Under the pieces are notes generated by a model. That model made no database searches. It was given only the letters and a program-made list of their open reading frames with translations, and had not been told where the DNA came from. DNA of 64,000 nt from Methanimicrococcus blatticola (GTDB lineage Archaea; Halobacteriota; Methanosarcinia; Methanosarcinales; Methanosarcinaceae). A program made the position numbers and the translations under genes. Shown here piece by piece: positions 39,173 to 46,844 of the stretch (its first letter is position 1; every line of letters starts with the position of its first letter). The stretch lies in assembly GCF_004363215.1 (NCBI RefSeq), contig NZ_SNYS01000005.1, positions 1-64,000 on the forward strand. Reading direction: 5' to 3'.

Positions 39173-40324
39173 TCACTTCTCCTTGTTAACTCTGCGGACA
39201 GCGTGTACACCGGCTGCAACAACAGCTGCGCCGATTGCAAGAGCTGCAACGGTTCCGATGTTGACACCGAACAAAACGCCTGCGCTTTCTCTTTCAACAT
39301 AGAAAGGCATGGAGCCGTTGGGGAAAATCGGTTCGACACAAGCGATACACGGGCCGCCGGCCTGCATACAAAGGCTTGTTCCGTTGTTCCATTTTCTGAG
39401 TGCACAGTCTGCGTGGACGTACGGTGCTTTACAGCCGACTTTCCACAAGCAGCCACCTTCTGCGAATCGTTCGTCAAGAACGCCGCGGTCATAGAAGCCG
39501 CGTCTGGGACAGTTGTCGTGAAGTGTGTTTTGGGGCGGGTAGAAAACTTTGGGTCTGCCGTCACCGTCTAAAACGCCTTCGAGGTTGTTTAAGTCAATCT
39601 TGCCGAGGAGCACTGCTGCGACGGTTAAGAAGAACCAGTCGGGGTGTGCCGGACATCCGGGAAGGTTGATGACGGGTTTGTTAATGCCGAGAACAGCGTT
39701 CATGCCGCCTTTCTTGTTTTCGGTTTGGTTAACGCCCATAAAGTCACAGTATTTTTTGACATCGGAGTCTGTTACTGTGATACCGCCGTAAGTTGCGCAT
39801 GTACCGAGCGCGATAATTGCATTTGCATTTTTAGCAGCGTCTTCATAGATCTTTTTGAAGGGATGTGTTCCGATCATATTGATTTTGCCTGTGCCGTCGG
39901 GACCGTTTCCGATAGATCCTTCAACGACAAGGATGTAACCGCCTGCTGCGACGAGTTCTTTCAATAAAATTTCGCCGTTCAATTCAGAATTACCAACCAA
40001 CTTGCCGTCAACAAAGATACCCTGCTGCGCCAAAAGCGTCTCGTGGTAAACCAAGCTGATGTTTAATTCGCTGAGTGCGTCCGCAAATTCCGGGCTGCTG
40101 CCGTTTAATGCGGATTCTGAACAGCCTGTACATTCTGCGCCGTGAAGCCAAAGAACTTTTGTCTCAGGGAATGCAGCCAACGCTTCCGTTAACTGGTTTC
40201 CGTAGAGTGAAACAAAAGAGGTTGCTCCGAGGGCAGCCACCGCCTTTAAGAAAGTACGGCGGTCAACCTTGAGAATATCAAGGTTCTTGAATTGTTCAAT
40301 CATATTCAATTTTTCACTAGCCAT
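39173..40324 (-). CDS. vhtG: Methanophenazine-reducing hydrogenase small subunit, Tat-exported
   Basis: The 383-residue iron-sulphur subunit linking VhtA to cytochrome b. A twin-arginine signal DRRTFLK (R22, R23) precedes a hydrophobic stretch. The proximal [4Fe-4S] cluster begins at HGAECTGCSESA, and later Cys groups (LPGCPAHPDWF, and CPRRGFYDRGV through GGPCIACVEP) hold the remaining clusters. A C-terminal transmembrane helix (GTVAALAIGAAVVAAGVHAV) anchors it beside VhtC. I chose the ATG at 40324 over an upstream frame from 40405 because GAGGG precedes it and the Tat motif then sits at a normal position. It is first in the vhtGAC operon. Confidence 0.96.
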   Translation of the reverse strand: MASEKLNMIEQFKNLDILKVDRRTFLKAVAALGATSFVSLYGNQLTEALAAFPETKVLWLHGAECTGCSESALNGSSPEFADALSELNISLVYHETLLAQQGIFVDGKLVGNSELNGEILLKELVAAGGYILVVEGSIGNGPDGTGKINMIGTHPFKKIYEDAAKNANAIIALGTCATYGGITVTDSDVKKYCDFMGVNQTENKKGGMNAVLGINKPVINLPGCPAHPDWFFLTVAAVLLGKIDLNNLEGVLDGDGRPKVFYPPQNTLHDNCPRRGFYDRGVLDERFAEGGCLWKVGCKAPYVHADCALRKWNNGTSLCMQAGGPCIACVEPIFPNGSMPFYVERESAGVLFGVNIGTVAALAIGAAVVAAGVHAVRRVNKEK

Positions 40325-40384
40325 TTGAAAACCCTCTACTGTAAACACTATAAAGTAGTAGCATCTGACTATATTCGCTATGGT

Positions 40385-40396
40385 GTATATAAACGT
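40385..40396 (-). promoter_or_regulatory. TATA box of the vhtGAC operon
   Basis: Minus-strand CGTTTATATAC preceded by GTGGGCAA, a plausible BRE position. A start about 25 bases downstream would give a leader of some 35 bases before the vhtG ATG at 40324, including the GAGGG site. It is one of the clearest TATA boxes in the window. Confidence 0.65.
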
Positions 40397-40781
40397 TGCC
40401 CACATCTTTAATTAAAAAACATGCAGGATTGAGCCGAAAAATGACAGTTTTAAAAAACAATTTTCGATATCTCAAACATTATTTCTGAAATTAGAGGAAC
40501 CAAAACCCCGAAATGTGAAAATTTTTCGGCGAACAGAAAAGAGATACCCGAATCAGTCGAACCGACCCATTTAAATAAAAAAAGAAATTTTAGAAACATA
40601 TCGTAATGATAAATGATGATAATAAATAGAGAAAAAGACGCGTTTAAAATGACAAATCCTAATACGATATGCTCCGAAAATGATGATAAAAAAATCATGT
40701 CAATAAAACTTCATTTTGAAGCGAATTGCTCTTTCGAAGAACAGGTTTATTAATAGGATGAAAGAAAACGACACAATTAAT

Positions 40782-40791
40782 CATATATAAT
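40782..40791 (+). promoter_or_regulatory. TATA box of the hypCDABE operon
   Basis: CATATATAAT lies about 45-50 bases before the hypC ATG. A start 25 bases downstream would leave a leader of about 20 bases containing GAGAGGTT as ribosome site. Confidence 0.6.
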
Positions 40792-40833
40792 CATAAAATT
40801 AAGATAAAAAACAGAAAAAGAGAGGTTAAAAAC

Positions 40834-41091
40834 ATGTGTATTGCAATTCCCGGAAAAATTTCAAAAATTATTGACGAAAACAAAGCTGAGGTGGATTTCG
40901 GCGGCGTTTACAGAGAGGTGAATTTAGACCTGCTCGGCGGATCTTCTGAAATAAACGTCGGCGATCACGTTTTGGTTCACGTCGGCTACGCGATTTCAAT
41001 TATTACGGAAGAAGAAGCTCGCTTAACTGCTGAAGCTTTTGATGAATTATTGGCCGCAAATGAAGCAATGGATCAGGAAGCCGGCATATAA
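40834..41091 (+). CDS. hypC: Hydrogenase maturation chaperone HypC
   Basis: An 85-residue chaperone that works with HypD to assemble the Fe(CN)2CO unit and delivers it to the VhtA precursor. The functional N-terminus is intact: after Met removal, Cys2 in MCIAIPGKI is exposed. The GDHVLVHVGYAI stretch is the second family mark. GAGAGGTT precedes the ATG. It is the first gene of hypC-hypD-hypA-hypB-hypE, with 8 bases to hypD. A single copy, so it probably serves all [NiFe] hydrogenases of the cell unless others exist elsewhere. Confidence 0.95.
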   Translation: MCIAIPGKISKIIDENKAEVDFGGVYREVNLDLLGGSSEINVGDHVLVHVGYAISIITEEEARLTAEAFDELLAANEAMDQEAGI

Positions 41092-41099
41092 CGGGGATA

Positions 41100-42197
41100 A
41101 TGATGACGAAAACAGATCCGTTTGTTAAAAATCCGGTGGAAGTTCAAAAGAAGTTGATTGAATCCATTGCCGCCTACCCGAAGCCGGCGCGAATTATGCA
41201 CATTTGCGGCACGCACGAACGCACGATTGCAAAATACGGCATCCGCAGTTTACTTCCCGACAGAATTGAAGTTCTCAGCGGCCCGGGATGTCCCGTTTGT
41301 GTCACGCCCGATGATGACATTGACGCCGCCATTCTTTTGGCAAAAAAAGGATTAACCGTTGTCACATTCGGCGATATGCTCCGCGTTCCGGGAACAGAAG
41401 AAAGTTTGTTTGACGCGCGGGCCGAAGGCGCCGATGTGCGTATGGTTTATTCAATTGACGATGCCGTTAAGCTTGCCGAGGAAAATCCCGAAAAAGAAAT
41501 CGTTTTCTTCTCAATCGGCTTTGAAACCACTATCCCGACGACAGCTGCTGCCGTTCGCCGCGGATTGCCTTCCAACTTCTCAATATATACATCACTCAAA
41601 TTAACGCCGCCGGCAATCAATCTGCTTGTTCAGGACATCAATGTTGACGCATTTATCGCGCCGGGTCACGTCGCCGTGATTACCGGAACCGTCCCGTACG
41701 AAGAATTCGCGGAAAAAGGATATCCGATTGCCGTTGCCGGATTTGAATCATATGACATTCTTTTGGGCATCAAAATGCTTTTGGACCAAATGGAAGCCGG
41801 CACATCTAATGTCGAAAACGCCTACATGCGCGCGGTTAAAACCGAAGGGAATCCGATTGCCATCAAAATGATGAACGATGTTTTTGATATTGTTGACGTC
41901 GAATGGCGCGGGCTTGGGATTATTCCCGAATCGGGTTACCGTTTAAAAGAAAAATATCAAGAAAACGACGCGGCCGTCAAATTCAAAAAGATCTATGAAG
42001 ATGATTTAAACAAACTTCGTGAAATCCGCAGCAAGAAGAAGAAGAACTGCATCTGCGCAACCATTCTGACCGGAAAAGCAACGCCTGCCGATTGCCCGAT
42101 GTTTGACAAAGCGTGTAAACCGACAAATCCGATCGGACCGTGCATGGTCAGCGACGAAGGCATGTGCCACAGCTGGTACAAATACTGCCGCGATTAA
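41100..42197 (+). CDS. hypD: Hydrogenase maturation protein HypD
   Basis: The iron-sulphur scaffold (365 residues) on which, with HypC, iron receives its CN and CO ligands. Family signatures are CGTHERTI near residue 38, the redox pair SGPGCPVCVTP near 65, FFSIGFETTIP near 140 and APGHVAVITG near 190. The C-terminal cysteines for the [4Fe-4S] cluster are in KNCICATILTGKATPADCPM through GPCMVSDEGMCHSWYKY. ACGGGGAT is the ribosome site; a second ATG follows at once. It is 13 bases before hypA. Confidence 0.96.
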   Translation: MMTKTDPFVKNPVEVQKKLIESIAAYPKPARIMHICGTHERTIAKYGIRSLLPDRIEVLSGPGCPVCVTPDDDIDAAILLAKKGLTVVTFGDMLRVPGTEESLFDARAEGADVRMVYSIDDAVKLAEENPEKEIVFFSIGFETTIPTTAAAVRRGLPSNFSIYTSLKLTPPAINLLVQDINVDAFIAPGHVAVITGTVPYEEFAEKGYPIAVAGFESYDILLGIKMLLDQMEAGTSNVENAYMRAVKTEGNPIAIKMMNDVFDIVDVEWRGLGIIPESGYRLKEKYQENDAAVKFKKIYEDDLNKLREIRSKKKKNCICATILTGKATPADCPMFDKACKPTNPIGPCMVSDEGMCHSWYKYCRD

Positions 42198-42210
42198 CGG
42201 AGAGACGAAA

Positions 42211-42579
42211 ATGCATGAATATTCTCTGGCAATGGATTTGATGGAAAGCGTTTTGACGACAGCCGAAGACAACAACGCGAAAATCGTCAACCGCATCAGC
42301 GTAAAAGTCGGCAGAATCGCCCACGTCAATCCGATGCAATTGGAATTTTGTTTAAAATCCATCGGAGAAGGAACCATTGCCGAAAACGCGTCTTATTCAT
42401 TTGAATATATTGACCCGGAAATTAAATGCGCTTGCGGTTATTTCGGAAAACCGGATGAGACGGAAGATGACTTGGATATGCTGGAATATCTGGTCTCTTT
42501 GATTTGTCCGCTTTGCGGCAAAAATGTGGAAGTAATCGGCGGAACGGAACTCGTTGTTGATTCGATTGATATTGATTAA
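42211..42579 (+). CDS. hypA: Nickel insertion protein HypA
   Basis: A 122-residue nickel/zinc metallochaperone. It begins MHEYSLAMDL, where His2 is the conserved nickel ligand; this start follows CGGAGAG. A longer frame from 42103 overlaps hypD and is rejected. The zinc ribbon is C-A-C near residue 72 and CPLCG near 103. The first half is unusual in having CACGYFGKPDETEDD, so the Cys pairs are C-x-C and C-x2-C rather than two C-x2-C, although the Gly/Tyr-rich knuckle is otherwise normal. It works with HypB downstream to deliver nickel to VhtA. Confidence 0.93.
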   Translation: MHEYSLAMDLMESVLTTAEDNNAKIVNRISVKVGRIAHVNPMQLEFCLKSIGEGTIAENASYSFEYIDPEIKCACGYFGKPDETEDDLDMLEYLVSLICPLCGKNVEVIGGTELVVDSIDID

Positions 42580-42653
42580 TAATAAATAAAACGTAAAACG
42601 AACAAAAGAAAATAAATAAAAAAGAATAAAATAAAAAACAAGAGGGATAAGAA

Positions 42654-43343
42654 ATGTGGAATACTTTTTTGGCAACCGGACACATTATTAACATCGGCCA
42701 TGATGTTTTTAAAGAAAACAGAAAGCTGGCCGACAAAAATCGCGAGACGCTTAAAAAATCAGGCGTCTTCTCCGTCAATATTATGGGAGCTATCGGCTCC
42801 GGGAAAACAACATTAATTGAAGAAGCCATCAAAGCGCTCGGCAGCAAATACAAAGTCGCGGCCATTGCCGGCGATGTAATTGCCGATATGGACGCGTCCC
42901 GCTTTGAAAAGCTCGGCATCAAGACAATTCCGGCCAATACCGGAAAAGAATGCCATTTGGATGCGCACATTGTCAATGATTTGCTCAAAAAGAATGATTT
43001 GAGCGGTTACGATATTTTGTTTATTGAAAACGTCGGCAATTTGATTTGCCCGACCGACTTTGATCTCGGCGAAGATATGAAAATCGTTGTTGTCAGTGTC
43101 AGCGAAGGAGACGACATCATTTTAAAACATCCCGTCATATTCAAGACATCTGATTTGGCAGTCATCAACAAAATTGATATTGCCGAAGCCGTCGGCGTCA
43201 ATCCTGAAACGATGGTTCGCGATGTCAAATCATTAAATGATAAAATACCGGTTCTTTTAACCTCAAAAAAGCAGGAAGAAACCGTTGCCGCATGGGTAAA
43301 AACCATTGAAGATGCCATGCTTGAAAAGAAAAACGGAAATTAA
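42654..43343 (+). CDS. hypB: Nickel-dependent GTPase HypB
   Basis: A 229-residue SIMIBI GTPase that energises nickel transfer to the hydrogenase large subunit with HypA. The P-loop is GAIGSGKTT (about residues 44-52), followed by DVIADMD, the metal region CHLDAH (C102, H103) at the dimer interface, LFIENVGNLICP (switch II), and NKID for guanine recognition. It lacks the N-terminal CxxCGC and the His-rich store seen in some bacterial HypB proteins, as is usual in archaea. GAGGGAT precedes the ATG. It is separated from hypA by 74 A-rich bases. Confidence 0.95.
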   Translation: MWNTFLATGHIINIGHDVFKENRKLADKNRETLKKSGVFSVNIMGAIGSGKTTLIEEAIKALGSKYKVAAIAGDVIADMDASRFEKLGIKTIPANTGKECHLDAHIVNDLLKKNDLSGYDILFIENVGNLICPTDFDLGEDMKIVVVSVSEGDDIILKHPVIFKTSDLAVINKIDIAEAVGVNPETMVRDVKSLNDKIPVLLTSKKQEETVAAWVKTIEDAMLEKKNGN

Positions 43344-43368
43344 TTAAAAGATTCGGGAAACAAATAAG

Positions 43369-44430
43369 ATGGCAAAAGAAAATAAAATATCAATGGAACA
43401 TGGCGCAGGCGGCCAACAGATGCAGTCGCTGATCGGTGAAATCATTTTAAAGAATTTCACGAATACGTCTGCAGGCTCCGTCGGATTAGACGCATTAGAT
43501 GACGGCGCGACAATTGAATTGGACCGCGATTTTTTGAACAATAACAAAAAAGCGGAACTTGTGATGACAACCGACAGCCATGTTGTGAAGCCGATTTTCT
43601 TCCCGGGCGGCGACATCGGCAAAGTCGCAGTCTGCGGCGCAATCAACGACTTAGCCGTCATGGGCGCGCGCCCGCTTGCCGTCAGCAGCGGCATGATTAT
43701 TCCCGAAGGCTTCAGCATAACGGATTTGGAAAAAGTGGTTCATTCCATGAATGACGCGCTTGTTGAAATCGGCGTTCCGCTGATTACGGGCGATACAAAA
43801 ACCGTTGAAGGAACCGCTTTAGATTCAATAATCATTAATATTGCCGCAATCGGCATCTGCGACGCGCCTGTTCGCGACTGCGGACTTCAAATCGGCGATA
43901 AAATGATTGTTTCCGGCTACATTGCCGATCACGGCATGGCCCTTTTGACCAAACGCGAAGGGTTTGAATTCAATTCTGATTTGGAATCCGATACGGCGCC
44001 GCTTTGGAAAATGATTGAACCGCTTTTGGCCGTTCAAACGCAAGCCGGAGAAAGAGCCGTCACCGCCATGAAAGATCCGACACGCGGCGGTGTTGCCGAT
44101 TCATTAAATGAAATGGCGCAAAAAAGCAATGTCGGCATTCGAATTTATGAAGAAAAGCTCCCGATTCGGGAAGCTGTCTTTACATCATGTGAAATGCTCG
44201 GGTTAGATCCCCTTGAAATTGCCAACGAAGGAAAAGCCGTTATCGGCGTTCGACCGGAGTGTGCAAAAGCGGTCCTTAAGCTTCTGAAAAGCCACCCGTA
44301 CGGTAAAGACGCGGCAATCATTGGTGAAGTCACGGAGGAAAAACCCGGTAAAGTGATTTTGATATCGGAACTCGGAAGCACGCGTTACGTCGATGTACCG
44401 ACCGGTGACCCGATTCCGCGTGTTTGTTAA
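43369..44430 (+). CDS. hypE: Hydrogenase maturation protein HypE
   Basis: 353 residues. Receives a carbamoyl group from HypF on its terminal cysteine and dehydrates it with ATP to the thiocyanate that supplies CN. The terminal PRVC is intact. The PurM/AIRS-like ATP domain shows EHGAGGQQMQSLI near residue 10, LDDGATIEL, TTDSHVVKPIFFPGGDIG near 65 and DPTRGGVADSLNE near 245. It starts 25 bases after hypB. The hyp set in this window (A-F) is complete, six of six. Confidence 0.96.
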   Translation: MAKENKISMEHGAGGQQMQSLIGEIILKNFTNTSAGSVGLDALDDGATIELDRDFLNNNKKAELVMTTDSHVVKPIFFPGGDIGKVAVCGAINDLAVMGARPLAVSSGMIIPEGFSITDLEKVVHSMNDALVEIGVPLITGDTKTVEGTALDSIIINIAAIGICDAPVRDCGLQIGDKMIVSGYIADHGMALLTKREGFEFNSDLESDTAPLWKMIEPLLAVQTQAGERAVTAMKDPTRGGVADSLNEMAQKSNVGIRIYEEKLPIREAVFTSCEMLGLDPLEIANEGKAVIGVRPECAKAVLKLLKSHPYGKDAAIIGEVTEEKPGKVILISELGSTRYVDVPTGDPIPRVC

Positions 44431-44459
44431 AAGTTTGTTGTATGGAAGAGATGGTTAAC

Positions 44460-44810
44460 ATGTCTAAGAGTAATAAGAAAAAGAGCAATAAGAGAAATCA
44501 ATACATCTTTATTTACGCGACATTTCCTGCGAAAAAGACCGTAATGAAAATTTCGGAAAAATTGATTCAGAAAAAATTGGTTGTTTGTGCAAATATCAGT
44601 GAACACGATTCAATATATTCCTGGAATGAACGCGTTTATGAAGAGAAAGAATACGCCGTTTTCTTTAAAACAAGAGGCGACAAATGGAAAGCAGCCAGAG
44701 AACTCATATTGAAAGAACATCCGTATGAGACCCCGGTGATTTTAAAACTCAGAATCAGAGGTTACAGCCCCGGTTTTGAAAAATGGATGAACGACAGTTT
44801 AGACAAATAA
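44460..44810 (+). CDS. cutA: CutA family divalent-cation tolerance protein
   Basis: A 116-residue trimeric small protein of the CutA1 family, associated with copper/divalent metal tolerance; its precise role is unsettled. Core motifs are IYATFPAKK, KKLVVCANIS, SIYSWNERVYEEKEYAVFFKT and HPYETPVI. The start is uncertain: ATGs at 44442, 44451 and 44460 are in frame, and I chose 44460 because GAGATGGT lies 4-11 bases before it. It follows hypE by about 30 bases on the same strand and precedes a strong terminator, so it is probably the last gene of the hyp operon. A link to nickel handling is speculative. Confidence 0.88.
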   Translation: MSKSNKKKSNKRNQYIFIYATFPAKKTVMKISEKLIQKKLVVCANISEHDSIYSWNERVYEEKEYAVFFKTRGDKWKAARELILKEHPYETPVILKLRIRGYSPGFEKWMNDSLDK

Positions 44811-44842
44811 AATTAAAATTTCAAAAATAAAAAAATAGAACC

Positions 44843-44870
44843 AAATGCCGGAAAAATCCGGCATTTTTTA
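44843..44870 (+). terminator. Hairpin terminator after cutA (end of hyp operon)
   Basis: A perfect 9-bp stem AAATGCCGG-AAAAAT-CCGGCATTT with a following T-run (the stem merges into TTTTTT). It lies 33 bases after the cutA stop. Confidence 0.78.
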
Positions 44871-44996
44871 TTAATTTTATAATTTTTCATTTTTATTAAT
44901 TTTTTACAATTACTTTTTACAAATTATTCAATTTGAATTCAATTCATAAATTCAATTTTTAAATTTACAAATTTAATTTTGAATTTGATTTTTAAT

Positions 44997-46760
44997 TTAA
45001 AAATTCAATTCTTTTCCTTTGGGATATTTCACGCTGTAAACCAGATTGAAAACTTTTGATTCTCCCGGCTTCATATCGTATTCCCAAGTGACAACGCCGA
45101 TATCTTCTTTATTAAACGAAAACGGCGTCGATTCTTTTGACAATTCAACCGTGATTTCTTTGTTGGAAGAAATCGGGTACTGGTCTTTTAAAACAATACG
45201 ACCGGCGACGGTTCTGTTGTTTCGAACCGTCAGGCGGTAAGCGAATTCCTGCTTCATGTCACTTCCGAACAAGCCTTTGCTGCTGAATTCTTTCATCTTC
45301 TCGCGTTTGACGGTAACGCGTTTGTCTGTTCCGAGCGTCAATGACAGCTTGTCACTCGTCGAGTCGGCATTAATGTACGTCTCGCCGATGAAAGTACCGT
45401 CATAAGTGACGTTGGCAGTGCCGCTGAGCAAACCCAAGCTTTCCCAGCCGGCGATTTCTGCAATCAAATAGGTTTCGTAATCCAATTTCGGCGCGCAGTA
45501 ATAGATAAATGTCGCTGGCATTTCGCTGCTCTTGAGTTCAATGCTTTGCTCTTTGCCGTTGCCCGGAATAGAATACGGCAAATCAATTTCATAAGTAACG
45601 TTTAACTGATTCTCGGATTCCGTGACGAAATCTTCCATGCCGCTTTTCAGCGTGATGACATAAGCGCCGGCAGATGCGTGAGGACCGAATTTACTGGCAG
45701 CCGTTGCCGGATCCAAAAAGACATTTTCTTTTACCATGGATTGGTCAATGGAATAGAAATAACCGGAATCAACAATCACGCCGTCAATTACATAAATCGG
45801 TTCAACCGGATTGAAATCGCAGCATTCCTCTTGATACTCCATAACGGCAGAAACTTCCGCCATTTTAGAATCATAAGAATAGTCGTTTTGAACCAAACGG
45901 GCCGCACTTTTTTGCATAATTCCCGGCACTGAAACAGGCGGGCGGTACGGTTCAACAAAATTCAAAAACCAAGCGTTAAAGAGCGGCGCGGTTTTTCCCA
46001 TGCTCGGAACAGCCGTTGAAAGCGTAATTTTAACCTTTTCCCAATCAATGCCTGTTGTTTGGCGAACTTTGGCTTTAGAAATGATTTTAACCGGACTGTC
46101 GGCGGTGGCCACGTTAATGTCATGATACGGATACCAACCGGCGTTGGACGTGTAGCACCGAATCATCAAATCACAGTCACAGTCGGCAGGGGCTGAAAGG
46201 TTCAGCTTTAATATGCCTGACGCTTTTGTATTTTTTGCGGATTCCTGATTGAACTGAGCTGATAAGTCATTGATTTTTTCAAGAATCAAATTCGATTTTT
46301 CGCGGTCATCAAAAAGCGCGTCTTCCAATTCGACGGATTTGGTTTTGAAAAAGTCCAGCGCTTTCATCAATTCATTGATGTCGGCTCCTTTTTTCGGGCC
46401 GGATGTTTTCTTTTCAATGCTTTCGCGAAGCATATTCAGCATTTCCTCATTGATACGAATCGCCGTGTTGACTTTTTCATATTCTTTCTGCTGCGCTTGA
46501 ATTTCTTCTTTTAATTTCTGAGCCGCCTCCCCCAAAGATTCGTCTTTCAGATAATTCACTGAAAATTCAAAAGAAGAAATAACGACACCGTTTGTCGTTT
46601 TGATTTTGATGCTTTTTTGGTCCGTGCTCGGACTGAAGCCGTCAATATAAACTTCACTGCTGCCTTTTTTGAGAGTCGCTTTTGCTGTATGCACCAATTC
46701 GGCGCCGTTATAAAAAACAGATGCTTCTTCGACTTTTGATGAGATTGTATAATTTTCCAT
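44997..46760 (-). CDS. DUF4139 (MuiA-like) protein with a TonB-plug-like insert
   Basis: 587 residues; function unknown. The N-terminal DUF4140-like part (VEEASVFYNGAELVHTAKAT) is followed by a coiled coil (about 75-195) and the DUF4139 beta-rich domain, with YTSNAGWYPYHDI near 230 and ending FNLVYSVKYPKG. Residues about 310-375 contain an odd insert, YVIDGVIVDSGYFYSID then KFGPHASAGAYVITLKSG, which resembles the plug segment of SusC/TonB-dependent receptors (the usual form is PLYVIDGV ... YGxRAANGVILITTK). Archaea lack the outer membrane those receptors use. The ATG at 46760 follows GGAGGC; a longer frame to 46829 is rejected. No signal peptide is visible. The downstream position to the IorA-like gene suggests cotranscription. 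Confidence 0.82.
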   Translation of the reverse strand: MENYTISSKVEEASVFYNGAELVHTAKATLKKGSSEVYIDGFSPSTDQKSIKIKTTNGVVISSFEFSVNYLKDESLGEAAQKLKEEIQAQQKEYEKVNTAIRINEEMLNMLRESIEKKTSGPKKGADINELMKALDFFKTKSVELEDALFDDREKSNLILEKINDLSAQFNQESAKNTKASGILKLNLSAPADCDCDLMIRCYTSNAGWYPYHDINVATADSPVKIISKAKVRQTTGIDWEKVKITLSTAVPSMGKTAPLFNAWFLNFVEPYRPPVSVPGIMQKSAARLVQNDYSYDSKMAEVSAVMEYQEECCDFNPVEPIYVIDGVIVDSGYFYSIDQSMVKENVFLDPATAASKFGPHASAGAYVITLKSGMEDFVTESENQLNVTYEIDLPYSIPGNGKEQSIELKSSEMPATFIYYCAPKLDYETYLIAEIAGWESLGLLSGTANVTYDGTFIGETYINADSTSDKLSLTLGTDKRVTVKREKMKEFSSKGLFGSDMKQEFAYRLTVRNNRTVAGRIVLKDQYPISSNKEITVELSKESTPFSFNKEDIGVVTWEYDMKPGESKVFNLVYSVKYPKGKELNF

Positions 46761-46844
46761 AGCTATTGCCTCCAATAATAAATTTATTAAAATATCATAT
46801 CGCTGCTGTTCACTTCGGAATCGGTTCATTGCCGACGCAGTCGA

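Larger units (their letters stand above)
40325..40833. other. Divergent regulatory region between vhtG and hypC
   Basis: 509 bases separate the structural hydrogenase genes from the hyp operon. Each side has a TATA box (see separate entries). The middle (40440-40740) has AT-rich sequence and no credible gene. It is the natural place for shared control of structural and maturation genes, but I see no clear operator palindrome. Confidence 0.5.

Noticed and set aside
40325-40405. N-terminal extension of vhtG from 40405
   Set aside because: It would place the Tat motif about 50 residues in, and it overlaps the TATA box at 40385; the ATG at 40324 has GAGGG upstream.
42103-42210. N-terminal extension of hypA
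   Set aside because: Overlaps the end of hypD out of frame; HypA must begin MHE, which is at 42211 with a ribosome site.
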